49,105 bases of DNA from an uncultured Clostridia bacterium (GTDB lineage Bacteria; Bacillota; Clostridia; Christensenellales; UBA1242): contig CALWEM010000018.1 of the NCBI GenBank assembly GCA_944377315.1, forward strand, positions 1 to 49,105, read 5' to 3'. The first letter of the stretch is position 1, and every line of letters starts with the position of its first letter. This document shows positions 7,502 to 16,199 of the stretch, piece after piece. The notes under the pieces are model-generated. The model did no database searches. It was not told where the DNA came from and was given only the letters and a program-made list of their open reading frames with translations. The translations under genes and the position numbers were made by a program.

Positions 7502-8305
7502 ATGGGAAGAGAGAAAGGTAATAAAGGTTTTTTGAAAAACAAAAGATCAAAGAAAATGGAAAGATACAGTTTTAAATTCTTTTTTAACAACGAGCAAAGA
7601 GAGTATAAAAAGAAGAGATATACATATGTGGCACTTGATTCCTGCATCTTGATTGATATGATGAAAGTTTTGACCGGAACGGCACAATTTAAAAAATCGC
7701 CACAATATTATTCAATGCTTTCAAAACTGATGAAGAGAAATATTTTCAACAAAGACCATTCCAAAAATCCGCGTGGTGATCTTGTTTTTTGTGTGTTGCC
7801 TCACGTTTTGCAAGAAATATCAAATGAAGATGGCGAAATTCACGCTTCGATGAAAAAATTTATTGAAAAACAAACGGTGATTTTGGATATCGCTCCGTGT
7901 AACCAAAAGAATTTTGACAAGAAAATTTCACGATTGTCATCAGAGTATTGCAATAAAGGATTTTTCCTTGATGAAGAGAATGCTCCAACCGTGGATTCTT
8001 TGATTGTGGCAGAAGCTTCGTTTTTCAATTTGACACTTCTTTCTCGCGACCGCCATATTTGCATAAACTTCAAGGACAAGTCGCCAAAAGAAAAAATAAG
8101 AGTAATCAAAGAAATAAATCGCAAAGCCTTTTCCAACAATTTCGATGGTGCACAAGCAGAACCAAAAAGAATCGAACATTTTTTGAATGCACTTGAAAAG
8201 GGTGAAGATATGCCAAAATTAAGGAATGAAGACATCTTGATTTCGGACTTGCAACAATTTATTTGGGGAATTGACCATAATGGCATTGCCAAAGAAAAAG
8301 AATAA
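7502..8305 (+). CDS. PIN-domain protein, probable ribonuclease
   Basis: About 267 aa with a basic N-terminal extension (about 40 residues) before a PIN-like fold. Counted from the upstream ATG, acidic residues occur where PIN nucleases bind metal: Asp47 in VALDSCILID, Glu106 in VLQEIS, Asp166 in TVDSLIVAEA and Asp184 in LLSRDRH. The last follows the usual hydrophobic strand TLLSRD. PIN domains cleave RNA, many as VapC-type toxins. At about 267 aa this is roughly twice the size of VapC, so it could be a housekeeping or defence RNase instead. Two ATGs are adjacent (7499, 7502); the second has better spacing from GGAG. It is preceded by a coupled 68-aa ORF and followed by a strong terminator. 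Confidence 0.75.
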   Translation: MGREKGNKGFLKNKRSKKMERYSFKFFFNNEQREYKKKRYTYVALDSCILIDMMKVLTGTAQFKKSPQYYSMLSKLMKRNIFNKDHSKNPRGDLVFCVLPHVLQEISNEDGEIHASMKKFIEKQTVILDIAPCNQKNFDKKISRLSSEYCNKGFFLDEENAPTVDSLIVAEASFFNLTLLSRDRHICINFKDKSPKEKIRVIKEINRKAFSNNFDGAQAEPKRIEHFLNALEKGEDMPKLRNEDILISDLQQFIWGIDHNGIAKEKE

Positions 8306-8316
8306 ATTTTGATGAA

Positions 8317-8362
8317 AAAACTTATCCACAAAGACCATAAAATGTGGATAAGTTATTTTTTT
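8317..8362 (+). terminator. Terminator of the small ORF/PIN operon
   Basis: A perfect 12-bp stem (8319-8330 with 8343-8354) and 12-base loop followed by a T run. It ends transcription toward the convergent aconitase X operon. Confidence 0.85.
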
Positions 8363-8469
8363 AAGTTTTGATATTTTCAAACTTTTTTCTCAATTTTTAA
8401 GTTAAAAGACAGTTTTTCGCCCAAAATTCACTTATTCAAAGTGAGATAACCACAATTTGCCCAAACAAA

Positions 8470-8919
8470 TCACTTTTCTTCGACAACTTCCACAGTGCCG
8501 TCTTCACTCACTTTGATGATGTCGCCAGTTTTTATTTCGGTTAAAATTTCCTTGCCCAGTTTGTCAATGGCAATAATGTTGGAGTTTTCCCAGTTTTTTG
8601 CCAATATCACACCGCTTGCTGCAAGCGAATCAATTTCTTCACTGAACAAAAGAGCAGACGGATTGATACCCATTTGGCAGATGGTTTGAATGACAAGTCC
8701 GCCGGTTGTTGAGCCGATGGTTTGTGGCAAAATAAGAGCAACTCCGGTCAGATTTTTGCCATAGACATCTTTGTTGTTTTGGTCAGAACCAATAACTTTT
8801 TTCTTGTTCATAAGAGCAGATTTTTGAAAGGTGGCAAGAGTGTTGAGCCCTTGTTTGGAAACCACGCATTCACCTTCATATTTACCTTTGCAGATAACTC
8901 TTCCTTTAAATTTTTTCAT
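8470..8919 (-). CDS. Aconitase X small (swivel) subunit
   Basis: A 149-aa protein matching the stand-alone swivelling domain of aconitase X (the former DUF126). In two-subunit AcnX enzymes this domain closes over the Fe-S catalytic subunit. Recognisable segments are GRVICKGKYEGECVVSK at the start, LPQTIGSTTGG (substrate-binding loop) and NPSALLFSEEIDSLAASGVILA. Its ATG shares a base with the stop of the catalytic-subunit gene (TAATG at 8919), giving tight translational coupling and equal stoichiometry. Known AcnX activities are dehydrations: cis-3-hydroxy-L-proline dehydratase in bacteria and phosphomevalonate dehydratase in archaea. No proline or isoprenoid gene is in the window, so the substrate cannot be assigned. 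Confidence 0.9.
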   Translation of the reverse strand: MKKFKGRVICKGKYEGECVVSKQGLNTLATFQKSALMNKKKVIGSDQNNKDVYGKNLTGVALILPQTIGSTTGGLVIQTICQMGINPSALLFSEEIDSLAASGVILAKNWENSNIIAIDKLGKEILTEIKTGDIIKVSEDGTVEVVEEK

Positions 8920-10190
8920 TATTTCACCCCACAGATAATTTTGACAATGTCGTCATCTTTAAAGTATCGACTTTTTGAATATGTTCGAAGTTTGTTGCTG
9001 TTTGTGATGATTGGTTTGCTTCCAGCAAGTGGATTATTTGTATACATAAGTGGACAGATTGATGAAAGATTCACACCAAATTTTTTAAGTTTCAAGAAGT
9101 TTTCGGTTTCTTTGAATTTTGCAACAACATCAGGAGCGGCAGTCATCACAGTGCGCACACAAACTTTTCTTCTGCCAGAATGAGAAAGATTTTCTTCAAT
9201 TTTTTCTGTCCATTTGTTGAGTTGGCTGAAAGATAAGTGTGGGCAACCAATAAAGCAAAGAGTTGGTTTGGCGTTTTCTTTTTTCCACATCACTGGATAA
9301 CTTTTATACACTCTTTCAAGTTCTGCATCGTCAATTATGTATACTTTCGCATCTTTGTTGATGATTTTTTCGCCATATTTTTTGGCTTCCGGTGTCAGGT
9401 TCTCAATGTGATAAAGCCCAACAGCACCATTTGAAGCAGTGGCAGCTCCAAAATCTTTGAGATAGGAAATCACATCGTCATTGAGTTTTGTGCCAAGAAA
9501 TTTGTCCAAGCCTTGGACATATGGCACATCTTCCATAACCTTCATTCCAATTGCACTTCCGAGAATTTGTGCTTCTGGAAGGTGAGTGGTTTCAAGTTTA
9601 ATAATCCAATTTGCTTTTCTGCCTTCGTCAGTCAAAAGTCCAAAGTTTGGCACTTTGCCAATGAGAGCACCGAAGATATCCAGCATTCCGCTGTTACGAT
9701 TGCATCTTGCACCCAAAACAGAATTGGCAAAAACCACGGCGCTACTTTCCGCCCAAGAGAGAACATCGCCAAATTTTGGAGTGTTGCCCACTTCGTCAAG
9801 ATAGCAAGTGCAAGTGAAAGCATTTTTGTTTTTCAGTCCAATTTTTGACAACTGCTCTTCATAGTGCTTTTGTTTGGAATACATAATTTTGCTGAAAATG
9901 AGTTTATCCAAAACTCCGCATTTCACATTTTGATAGTCAATTGGTCTTGGGTCGACTGTGAAAGGGTATGGCGTTTTCAGTCCGGCGTTAATAATTTCGT
10001 CCATTGCGCGATAGACAGGTTTCAAAAGTCCAATCCCAAACGAAGTCACAAGGTGGCCAGAAGTTGTGACTGGAACAAGTTTGTCAGCACCAAAAAGGTC
10101 GCCAAACTCGACAAGGGTTTGCAAAATTTTGGCTTTGGTTTCGCCTTCTTTGCCAGCCAAAATATCTTGCTCTTCTTTTGTTAGTTTCAT
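8919..10190 (-). CDS. Aconitase X catalytic subunit
   Basis: A 423-aa protein of the former DUF521 family, which holds the Fe-S cluster and active site of aconitase X. Candidate cluster and active-site cysteines are Cys163 in GARCNRNSG, Cys316 in FIGCPHLS and Cys379 in SICPLMYTNNP; Cys127 and Cys129 lie in a TCTCYLDEVGNTP motif typical of the family. The TTSGH segment near 42-46 and the C-terminal TNSNKLRTY, family substrate-binding elements, are both intact. ATG at 10190 follows AAGGAGG. A promoter just upstream runs back to back with the one for the HEXXH gene. With the overlapping small-subunit gene it forms a two-gene operon. No transporter, epimerase or regulator is linked. Confidence 0.92.
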   Translation of the reverse strand: MKLTKEEQDILAGKEGETKAKILQTLVEFGDLFGADKLVPVTTSGHLVTSFGIGLLKPVYRAMDEIINAGLKTPYPFTVDPRPIDYQNVKCGVLDKLIFSKIMYSKQKHYEEQLSKIGLKNKNAFTCTCYLDEVGNTPKFGDVLSWAESSAVVFANSVLGARCNRNSGMLDIFGALIGKVPNFGLLTDEGRKANWIIKLETTHLPEAQILGSAIGMKVMEDVPYVQGLDKFLGTKLNDDVISYLKDFGAATASNGAVGLYHIENLTPEAKKYGEKIINKDAKVYIIDDAELERVYKSYPVMWKKENAKPTLCFIGCPHLSFSQLNKWTEKIEENLSHSGRRKVCVRTVMTAAPDVVAKFKETENFLKLKKFGVNLSSICPLMYTNNPLAGSKPIITNSNKLRTYSKSRYFKDDDIVKIICGVK

Positions 10191-10213
10191 ATTTCCTCCT
10201 TAAACATATTTTC

Positions 10214-10241
10214 ATTATACCAACAAACAAAAATTTTTCAA
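10214..10241 (-). promoter_or_regulatory. Promoter of the aconitase X operon
   Basis: TTGAAA (10236-10241), a 16-base spacer and TATAAT (10214-10219) on the minus strand, 23 bases before the start codon. Confidence 0.65.
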
Positions 10242-10263
10242 AACAAAATAACAAAATTTAATA

Positions 10264-10292
10264 TTGACAGTGCAATATAAGTGTGATAAAAT
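10264..10292 (+). promoter_or_regulatory. Promoter of the HEXXH protein gene
   Basis: TTGACA (10264-10269), a 17-base spacer and TAAAAT (10287-10292), divergent from the aconitase X promoter. The leader is only about 10 bases and contains the AAAGGAG ribosome site. Confidence 0.8.
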
Positions 10293-10307
10293 TTAAAAGG
10301 AGAAAAG

Positions 10308-11327
10308 ATGATAATAAAAAACGGCAACCGAAAAAATTTCATTGTGTGGAAAATAAGAGAAGTTTTGAGTCAAAAAAACATCGATATTGACAGGCTTATC
10401 TTATATTTCAGCGAGTATTGCCTATATGACCTAAAAATCAAACAAAGTGAACTTAAACGCCAAAAGAATGTTTCATATATTGGTGCATATCGCTCGGGCG
10501 TTGTTTATCTCAATGTCGACTTGAACAAAAAATCGCTCTATGAACTTTTGAACACTTTGGCACACGAATATAAGCATCAAGAGTGTGACATAAAAAAAGG
10601 AAAACGCTTCAAAACCTTGGAAAAAACAAAAGAAAAAAATTTTCCAATCAAAAAACTCAACACTCTTTTATACTATCTCTTGACTGATGATGATTATGAA
10701 AAACTGAATTTGTTTTTCCTTGATTATACTTCAAAAAATGAACAAATGGCGCGTGATTATGCCATAAAACTTGTTGACAGATTCATTGTTGACCTTGAAG
10801 AAAAGATGGATGAAAAAGATGTGAAACTGAAAAAAATGATAAAATATTTGAAAGTTCACAATTTGAAGAAAGAAACAAGTGAAGAATTTTTGTTGTCAAA
10901 AAGGCTTAATCCAGCGAAAAATTCATTGAATTATGCCAAGGAGCATATCCTTGAGTTAATCAGTTTGCCATATCAAAGTTTACGCTTGTCAAAGTCAGAC
11001 AAGTTTGGACAGTTTTATTCTCAATATGGCACTTTTGCACCGATTATTGATGCATATTTATCATTGTTTTGTGACGAAAAAACTTGTGAAAAAGTTTTGG
11101 AAAATGCTCAAAAATATGATGACAGAGAGTGCGTTTTGGAACTTCTTAATCACGAGAATTCCGAGCCTTCACTTTCATTAATTTGCAAGGGCTTGTCCTT
11201 TTTAAATAATGGTGAAAAAATAACATTTGAAAATATGAAAGAGCAACTTTATTCTTTCAAAGAAGATTCTGTCATCACCATTTTTCAAAATTATAATAAA
11301 CTTCACAAAGATGACAAAAGTTTGTGA
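10308..11327 (+). CDS. HEXXH-motif protein, putative zinc metallopeptidase
   Basis: A 339-aa soluble, lysine-rich protein. LNTLAHEYKHQ (HEYKH at residues 86-90) is a canonical HEXXH zinc-binding helix, preceded by the hydrophobic strand VVYLNVDL, as in gluzincin-type peptidases and in ImmA/IrrE proteases. A candidate third ligand is the Glu in SKNEQMARDYA about 55 residues later, resembling the ExxAxxFA helix of ImmA/IrrE. The C-terminal half is helical with no recognised domain. There is no signal peptide or membrane helix, so it acts in the cytoplasm if at all. The start follows AAAGGAG and a near-consensus promoter. No HTH partner gene is adjacent, so regulated repressor cleavage is only a possibility. 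Confidence 0.6.
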   Translation: MIIKNGNRKNFIVWKIREVLSQKNIDIDRLILYFSEYCLYDLKIKQSELKRQKNVSYIGAYRSGVVYLNVDLNKKSLYELLNTLAHEYKHQECDIKKGKRFKTLEKTKEKNFPIKKLNTLLYYLLTDDDYEKLNLFFLDYTSKNEQMARDYAIKLVDRFIVDLEEKMDEKDVKLKKMIKYLKVHNLKKETSEEFLLSKRLNPAKNSLNYAKEHILELISLPYQSLRLSKSDKFGQFYSQYGTFAPIIDAYLSLFCDEKTCEKVLENAQKYDDRECVLELLNHENSEPSLSLICKGLSFLNNGEKITFENMKEQLYSFKEDSVITIFQNYNKLHKDDKSL

Positions 11328-11384
11328 CAGTCGTCAAATTTCTCAAAATTTCGACACAAAAATTTTGCTTTCTTCTTAATTTGC

Positions 11385-11413
11385 TTGTAAAATGAAGTAA
11401 TTTAGTTTATAAT
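11385..11413 (+). promoter_or_regulatory. Promoter of the division-cluster transcript
   Basis: TTGTAA (11385-11390), a 17-base spacer and TATAAT (11408-11413), 30 bases before the CvpA-like gene. No further promoter is obvious until 18102, so this may drive five kilobases or more including rsmH and the PBP. Confidence 0.65.
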
Positions 11414-11443
11414 AAAATTAATATAAATATTCGGAGGAAAGAT

Positions 11444-14400
11444 ATGGCGACTTATTTTTTGTGGGGTAGCATCGGTCTTTTGGTGGTGTCGTTGGTCATC
11501 GGCTTTTTTGTCGGATTTGGCCGTGGCATCAAACGCTCGTCTTGTCACGTTCTTTTTCTTGTGGCAAGCATCATTATTGCGTTTTTCATAACCAAGCCTG
11601 TCACCAATGCCATAATGGGAATAAGTATTCCAGTTGATGGCGGTGCAGTGCCAATCAAGGACTATATTTTGCAAATGATACAAGAAAATATGATGGACTT
11701 GTCAAGTTTCGATTCGGCTTCGGCGTTTATTCAAAACTTGCCAACTGTAATTGCCAGTCCAATCATCTTTTTCATCTTGATGTTTTTGGTGTATATTGTT
11801 ATGGACATCATATATCTCGTGGTTGCTCGCATAAGTTTTGGCAAAAAGAGCAAAGATTTTGAAAATCACAAACCACATCGTCTTCCGGGTGCTGTTATCG
11901 GGCTTATTGAAGCGTTTATGTTTATTCTCGTTTTGTTTGCACCAATAACATCATTGACAAACACATATTCGGAAATTCTTTCGCTTTCAGAAGCGCAAGC
12001 ACAAACTTTGATAATTGAAAGCGAAGGTGGCGAAGGTGAAAGTGGGCAAAGCGAGAGAATGCAAACCATCGGCGAACTCGTTGGCTCAAACATACCTCAA
12101 GAAGTGAACGATGCGATAATGGCGTATAATAATTCTGCCATTGGAAAAATTTGTGCTTTGGGCGGATTTGATGACGCAATGTTTGACGGACTTTCAAGTC
12201 TGACCATTGACGGCGAAAAAATTTATATTCGTGATGAACTTGTTTCTCTTGCTGACACATACGATTCTTTCGTGGTGGTATATAATCAGGTGTATATCGA
12301 CAAGGACTATGCCAATATCAATGTTTCTACTTTGAAAAAAGCGGTGACTCACGTCATTGAGAACAATCTCTTTAAAACTGTGATTGCAAACACTCTTCAA
12401 GACCTTGTTTTGAACTATGATGAGATTTTCAACAATGAAGAAAATCCAATTGAAGTGCCAGCACCTTTCGATGAAATCATAAAGGCTCTTCAAACAAGAT
12501 TTGGTGGAGAAGACTTCAATCCATATGAATATCTCAAAAGCGACCTTCTCACAATTTTGGATATTGCAGAAGATGTGGTAAGTAACAACGGAATTGGAAA
12601 GATTGTGGATATCAATATGGAAGATATTTCCAGCATCTTGAACTATGCCACAACAGAAAATGCTCTTCTTTCTTCAAGTTTGAAATCTTTTGTTGGACTT
12701 AATCTTGTCACAGACACATTGCCAATTCTTCTTGAATATGCCAACGACCAATTGGAACCAAATTTTGCCAACGACCAAGGACTTGTTGTCGCTCTCAATG
12801 AAAACATCACAATTGAAGAATTGCAAGCGGTTATCACAGAACTTTTGGAAGGCGACAATGCCATCATAAGCCAAGTGAAAACTTTGGATGAAAACTATAA
12901 TGTTATTGATTTAATTTCAAGCGATGATATATTAAACGACATTTTGAACACAAAGGGAATTTCAAATGCTCTTGTCGACCTTGGCAAAATTGCTGACAAA
13001 GCAAACAACCTCAAACTTTTCTCATACACCACACAAAATGGTGAAGTGAAAGCACTTGAAAACTTGCTTGTTTTGAATGGTTTTGACATTTTGGATGACA
13101 AAGTGAACAAGAGAGATGAAAGTGGAGAAGTGACCGGCGAAGAAACGCTTGACACTTTTGAAAAAGTGTTCACATATCTCAAAGAACCAATTGACAACAT
13201 AATTAACAGCGGACTCACAAATCTTTTGAACAGTGAAGTGGACTTTGATGAAGTTTTGGACATAATGACAGAAAACATCAGTGGCACTGAAGAAAATGGC
13301 TTTGAAAAGAACTATGATTTCATCGCGGACATCTTGATGCCATTCTATGAACTTGACGAAATGACCATTCAAGGTCAAACAGTGAAGGCAATAGTGTTTG
13401 ATAATGTCAAGAATATGTTGGATAAGTCGCTCGGCGAATATATTGACCTTTCGACCACAGAAGAAACTGACAACTATGAAACTTGGCGTGAAAGATTTGT
13501 TTCGGTTGCCAAACTTCTTGACAGTTTGAATGACGGAGAGATGGAAGTTGAAGGACAACAAGCAAAACAAACCTATCTTGAATATATGCTTTCCCAAAAC
13601 GCTGACTATTTTGAACTTATCACAACGATGAACGAAGATGGTGCAGTGGATAATCTTTTGAATGTCATTTTTGGCAACAAAATGTATGCTCCAATCAATC
13701 AAATTCTCTTCTCCACTCTTGCCACAGAAGTTGGAGGTTTCACCGGTGTTGAGCCAGCGTCTGATTATAGCGAAGAGAAATTATACACACAAAGCGCTGA
13801 CTATATAAAAGTTATCAAGACAATAATCTCCAACCTTGAAACTCTCATCAATATGCCTGATGACATTTTCACAAACGCCGACAGTTTGAAAGAACCATTT
13901 GAAGCGATAGGCGAAATTCTCGACACTTTGAAAACCTCGGCAAAGAATGGAGTGTTCAAAGAACTTTATATCAATCTTGTTTGGTATGTGACAGGTGATG
14001 TCATTGAAATTGAAACGCACCCTACATATCAAGACCAAGTTTCACCATTTGAATATGCTGACAAAGTGAGTGAATTCTTGAAGGCTGATGAATTGAGCGA
14101 AGGATATTTTGATGATGAATTCTCGTTTGGTGACAAGATTGCTGACCTTGTTGACTTCATCAAGCTTGGCAATCAAATTGCCACAAGTTTGGGTGAAAAT
14201 GCTGGAAATTTAAACACTGAAGAAGGCATCAAGAATTTTGTGGAAGACATCAAAACCACACTTGAAGAGATTGAAGACCCTGTGGCAATTGTGGAAACTG
14301 CGGTTGACCTTGTTGATGTTGTTTTGACTGAAGAACAAAAGGCTGAAATAAGCGAAAAAGCAAGCGAAGTTAAAACGGCAATTGACAAATATATTGAAGA

Positions 14401-14497
14401 AAATGCAAGCACGCTTGATGAAAATATCAAGAATGCACTTGGCGCTCTCAAAGGACTTTTTGTGGAAAACACACAAGGAGCTGAAAGTGGAGTTTAA
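11444..14497 (+). CDS. Large membrane protein with N-terminal CvpA-like domain
   Basis: A 1017-aa protein. Four hydrophobic helices occupy about residues 4-27, 33-52, 103-128 and 147-170. The GFGRGIKRSS after helix 1 and the overall spacing recall CvpA (colicin V production) proteins, which are about 160-180 aa of just such helices. The remaining 840 residues are acidic, helical and low in cysteine, contain several approximate repeats of a dozen or more residues (for example INSGLTNLLNSEVDFDEVLD), and end without an anchor, probably outside the membrane. ATG follows CGGAGGAAAG. The gene overlaps rsmH by 11 bases, so it is the first gene of a division-cluster operon in the place where mraZ normally sits. 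No enzymatic motif seen; a scaffold or cell-surface role near the septum is inferred from context only. Confidence 0.8.
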   Translation: MATYFLWGSIGLLVVSLVIGFFVGFGRGIKRSSCHVLFLVASIIIAFFITKPVTNAIMGISIPVDGGAVPIKDYILQMIQENMMDLSSFDSASAFIQNLPTVIASPIIFFILMFLVYIVMDIIYLVVARISFGKKSKDFENHKPHRLPGAVIGLIEAFMFILVLFAPITSLTNTYSEILSLSEAQAQTLIIESEGGEGESGQSERMQTIGELVGSNIPQEVNDAIMAYNNSAIGKICALGGFDDAMFDGLSSLTIDGEKIYIRDELVSLADTYDSFVVVYNQVYIDKDYANINVSTLKKAVTHVIENNLFKTVIANTLQDLVLNYDEIFNNEENPIEVPAPFDEIIKALQTRFGGEDFNPYEYLKSDLLTILDIAEDVVSNNGIGKIVDINMEDISSILNYATTENALLSSSLKSFVGLNLVTDTLPILLEYANDQLEPNFANDQGLVVALNENITIEELQAVITELLEGDNAIISQVKTLDENYNVIDLISSDDILNDILNTKGISNALVDLGKIADKANNLKLFSYTTQNGEVKALENLLVLNGFDILDDKVNKRDESGEVTGEETLDTFEKVFTYLKEPIDNIINSGLTNLLNSEVDFDEVLDIMTENISGTEENGFEKNYDFIADILMPFYELDEMTIQGQTVKAIVFDNVKNMLDKSLGEYIDLSTTEETDNYETWRERFVSVAKLLDSLNDGEMEVEGQQAKQTYLEYMLSQNADYFELITTMNEDGAVDNLLNVIFGNKMYAPINQILFSTLATEVGGFTGVEPASDYSEEKLYTQSADYIKVIKTIISNLETLINMPDDIFTNADSLKEPFEAIGEILDTLKTSAKNGVFKELYINLVWYVTGDVIEIETHPTYQDQVSPFEYADKVSEFLKADELSEGYFDDEFSFGDKIADLVDFIKLGNQIATSLGENAGNLNTEEGIKNFVEDIKTTLEEIEDPVAIVETAVDLVDVVLTEEQKAEISEKASEVKTAIDKYIEENASTLDENIKNALGALKGLFVENTQGAESGV

Positions 14498-15422
14498 GCA
14501 CACACCAATAATGCTCAAGGAAGTTATTGACGGACTTGACATCAAAGAAAATGGCATATATGTGGACTGCACTGTTGGCGGAGCAGGACATTCCTATGAA
14601 ATCGCCAAAAGGCTCAAAAATGGGAAGCTATATGGCTTTGACAGAGATATTGAAGCGATTGAAGCAAGTCGTAAACGGCTTGGCGAATTTGGCGACAAAG
14701 TGGTTTTGACAGAGATGAACTATAAGGATGCGCCGGCATTTTTGCAAGCACAAGGCGTAACAGAAATTGACGGCGTGCTTATTGATTTGGGCGTTAGTTC
14801 GCATCAAATTGATGATGGTGAGCGTGGTTTTAGTTTCCTACATAACGGCAAACTTGATATGCGAATGGGACAAAGTGAAAACACTTTGACGGCGTTTGAC
14901 ATTGTGAATTCATACAGCGAAGAAAAACTCCGTGACATCTTCTTTCGATATGGAGAAGAAGAGTTTTCCAAACAGATTGCGAGAAACATCGTCAAAGCAA
15001 GGGAAAAGAAAAAAATTGAAACCACTTTTGAACTTCGCGATATCATTGAAAATAGTATGCCAAAAAAAGTGGTATTTTCGCGTGGCGGAGCAAGCAAGAA
15101 AGTTTTTCAGGCAATAAGAATTGAAGTGAATGGTGAACTTGACGGTTTGGACACACTGCTTGAAGATTTCATCAAACTCTTAAAGTCGGGTGGCAGAATG
15201 GCAGTTTTAACCTTTCATAGCCTTGAAGACCGAATTGTTAAAAATGTTTTCAAAAAAGAAAGCGTTGATTGTCTTTGTCCACCAAAAATTCCAATTTGTG
15301 TTTGTCATCACAAAAAAGTCGTTGAACTTGTGAACAAAAAACCGATATTGGCAAGCGAACTTGAACAACAAGAAAATTCTCGTTCCACTTCAGCAAAACT
15401 TCGAATTATAAAGAAAATATAG
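14487..15422 (+). CDS. rsmH: 16S rRNA (cytosine-1402-N4) methyltransferase
   Basis: Methylates N4 of C1402 in 16S rRNA, fine-tuning the ribosomal P site. The 311-aa product has the family opening HTPIMLKEV, SAM-binding motif VDCTVGGAGHS, DGVLIDLGVSSHQID, ERGFSF...LDMRM and the C-terminal AVLTFHSLEDRIVK. A long frame is open upstream to 14382, but the family N terminus places the start at GTG 14487 with AAGGAG six bases before it, inside the end of the CvpA-like gene; the 11-base overlap implies coupled translation. In most Bacillota rsmH follows mraZ and precedes ftsL, ftsI and the murein genes. Here mraZ is absent, and the cluster ends after one PBP. Confidence 0.95.
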   Translation: MEFKHTPIMLKEVIDGLDIKENGIYVDCTVGGAGHSYEIAKRLKNGKLYGFDRDIEAIEASRKRLGEFGDKVVLTEMNYKDAPAFLQAQGVTEIDGVLIDLGVSSHQIDDGERGFSFLHNGKLDMRMGQSENTLTAFDIVNSYSEEKLRDIFFRYGEEEFSKQIARNIVKAREKKKIETTFELRDIIENSMPKKVVFSRGGASKKVFQAIRIEVNGELDGLDTLLEDFIKLLKSGGRMAVLTFHSLEDRIVKNVFKKESVDCLCPPKIPICVCHHKKVVELVNKKPILASELEQQENSRSTSAKLRIIKKI

Positions 15423-15464
15423 AACGGCAGAATTCATATTTTAATTTGGAGGTTAATAAAATAT

Positions 15465-16199
15465 ATGGACAGGTTAGTTTTGGACACGGAAACCAAAAAA
15501 GAGCCGGCGAAAGTGAGCATAGAAAAAAAAGAAGAAAAAAAGGTTGTTTTGAAGAAGGAAAAATTGAAGCAACAAGTGGTCAGCGTGACATTTTCAGAAG
15601 AAAAACCAAAAGAAACCGAACCTTTAAAAGAGATGCCGGCAGTTGAGCAAGAAGAAAGTGTCAATCAATATGTTTCAAGTTTTGAAAATATGACCATTGA
15701 AGATATCAAAAAAGAACAATCACAAAAAGAAGTGGTGCAAGAAGAAATCGAAGACAAGATTGAAAATGAAGAATCTGCACCGGTTGAAGAAACAGAAGAA
15801 GAAATTGAAAAAGAGCCCGAAAAGCCTGTCAAAAAACTTGTGATTGAAAGACCAAATTATGATTTTATCAAGGAAAACAAAAAGGCAAAAAAAGAAAAGA
15901 AAAAACCAAAACTAAAAACGGTGGCAGTCGCGTGTGCTTTGGCAGTGGCAACGATTGGAACAGTGGCGGGAAGCGTTGCGGTGGACAATTTGTATAGTTC
16001 ATACATCGAACTTCAAGACGAATACACTCTCAATTTGTTGCAATATTTAAAGAATATAAACAACTTGAATGCCACAAATGGCAGTCTTGACTTTTTGGAA
16101 ACATATCCAGAAGACTTAACTTCGCCTTCAAATATTGGCGAAAGCACGAATTGGTTTGATAATTTGGCGAATTTCATAGCAGGAATATTCGGAGGGTAA
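15465..16199 (+). CDS. Single-span membrane protein in the FtsL position
   Basis: A 244-aa bitopic protein lying exactly where ftsL is found, between rsmH and the septal PBP. FtsL scaffolds the septal synthase complex with DivIC/FtsB. Residues 1-150 form a highly charged, Lys/Glu-rich cytoplasmic part; one transmembrane helix is at 151-173; about 70 external residues follow. This does not match typical FtsL (about 100-120 aa, short cytoplasmic tail, external coiled coil): the inside is far longer and the outer segment too short for a long zipper. GGAGG lies 12 bases before ATG, a wide spacing, but no better start exists. The PBP gene begins immediately after its stop. FtsL-like function is inferred from position only. 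Confidence 0.7.
   Translation: MDRLVLDTETKKEPAKVSIEKKEEKKVVLKKEKLKQQVVSVTFSEEKPKETEPLKEMPAVEQEESVNQYVSSFENMTIEDIKKEQSQKEVVQEEIEDKIENEESAPVEETEEEIEKEPEKPVKKLVIERPNYDFIKENKKAKKEKKKPKLKTVAVACALAVATIGTVAGSVAVDNLYSSYIELQDEYTLNLLQYLKNINNLNATNGSLDFLETYPEDLTSPSNIGESTNWFDNLANFIAGIFGG

Noticed and set aside
8420-8446. Terminator of the aconitase X operon
   Set aside because: Only a 6-bp stem with a weak U tract on the minus strand; not strong enough to list.
13022-13702. 226-codon open frame antisense to the CvpA-like gene
   Set aside because: Composition (Phe, His, Cys rich) typical of the complement of acidic coding sequence, and no start signals.
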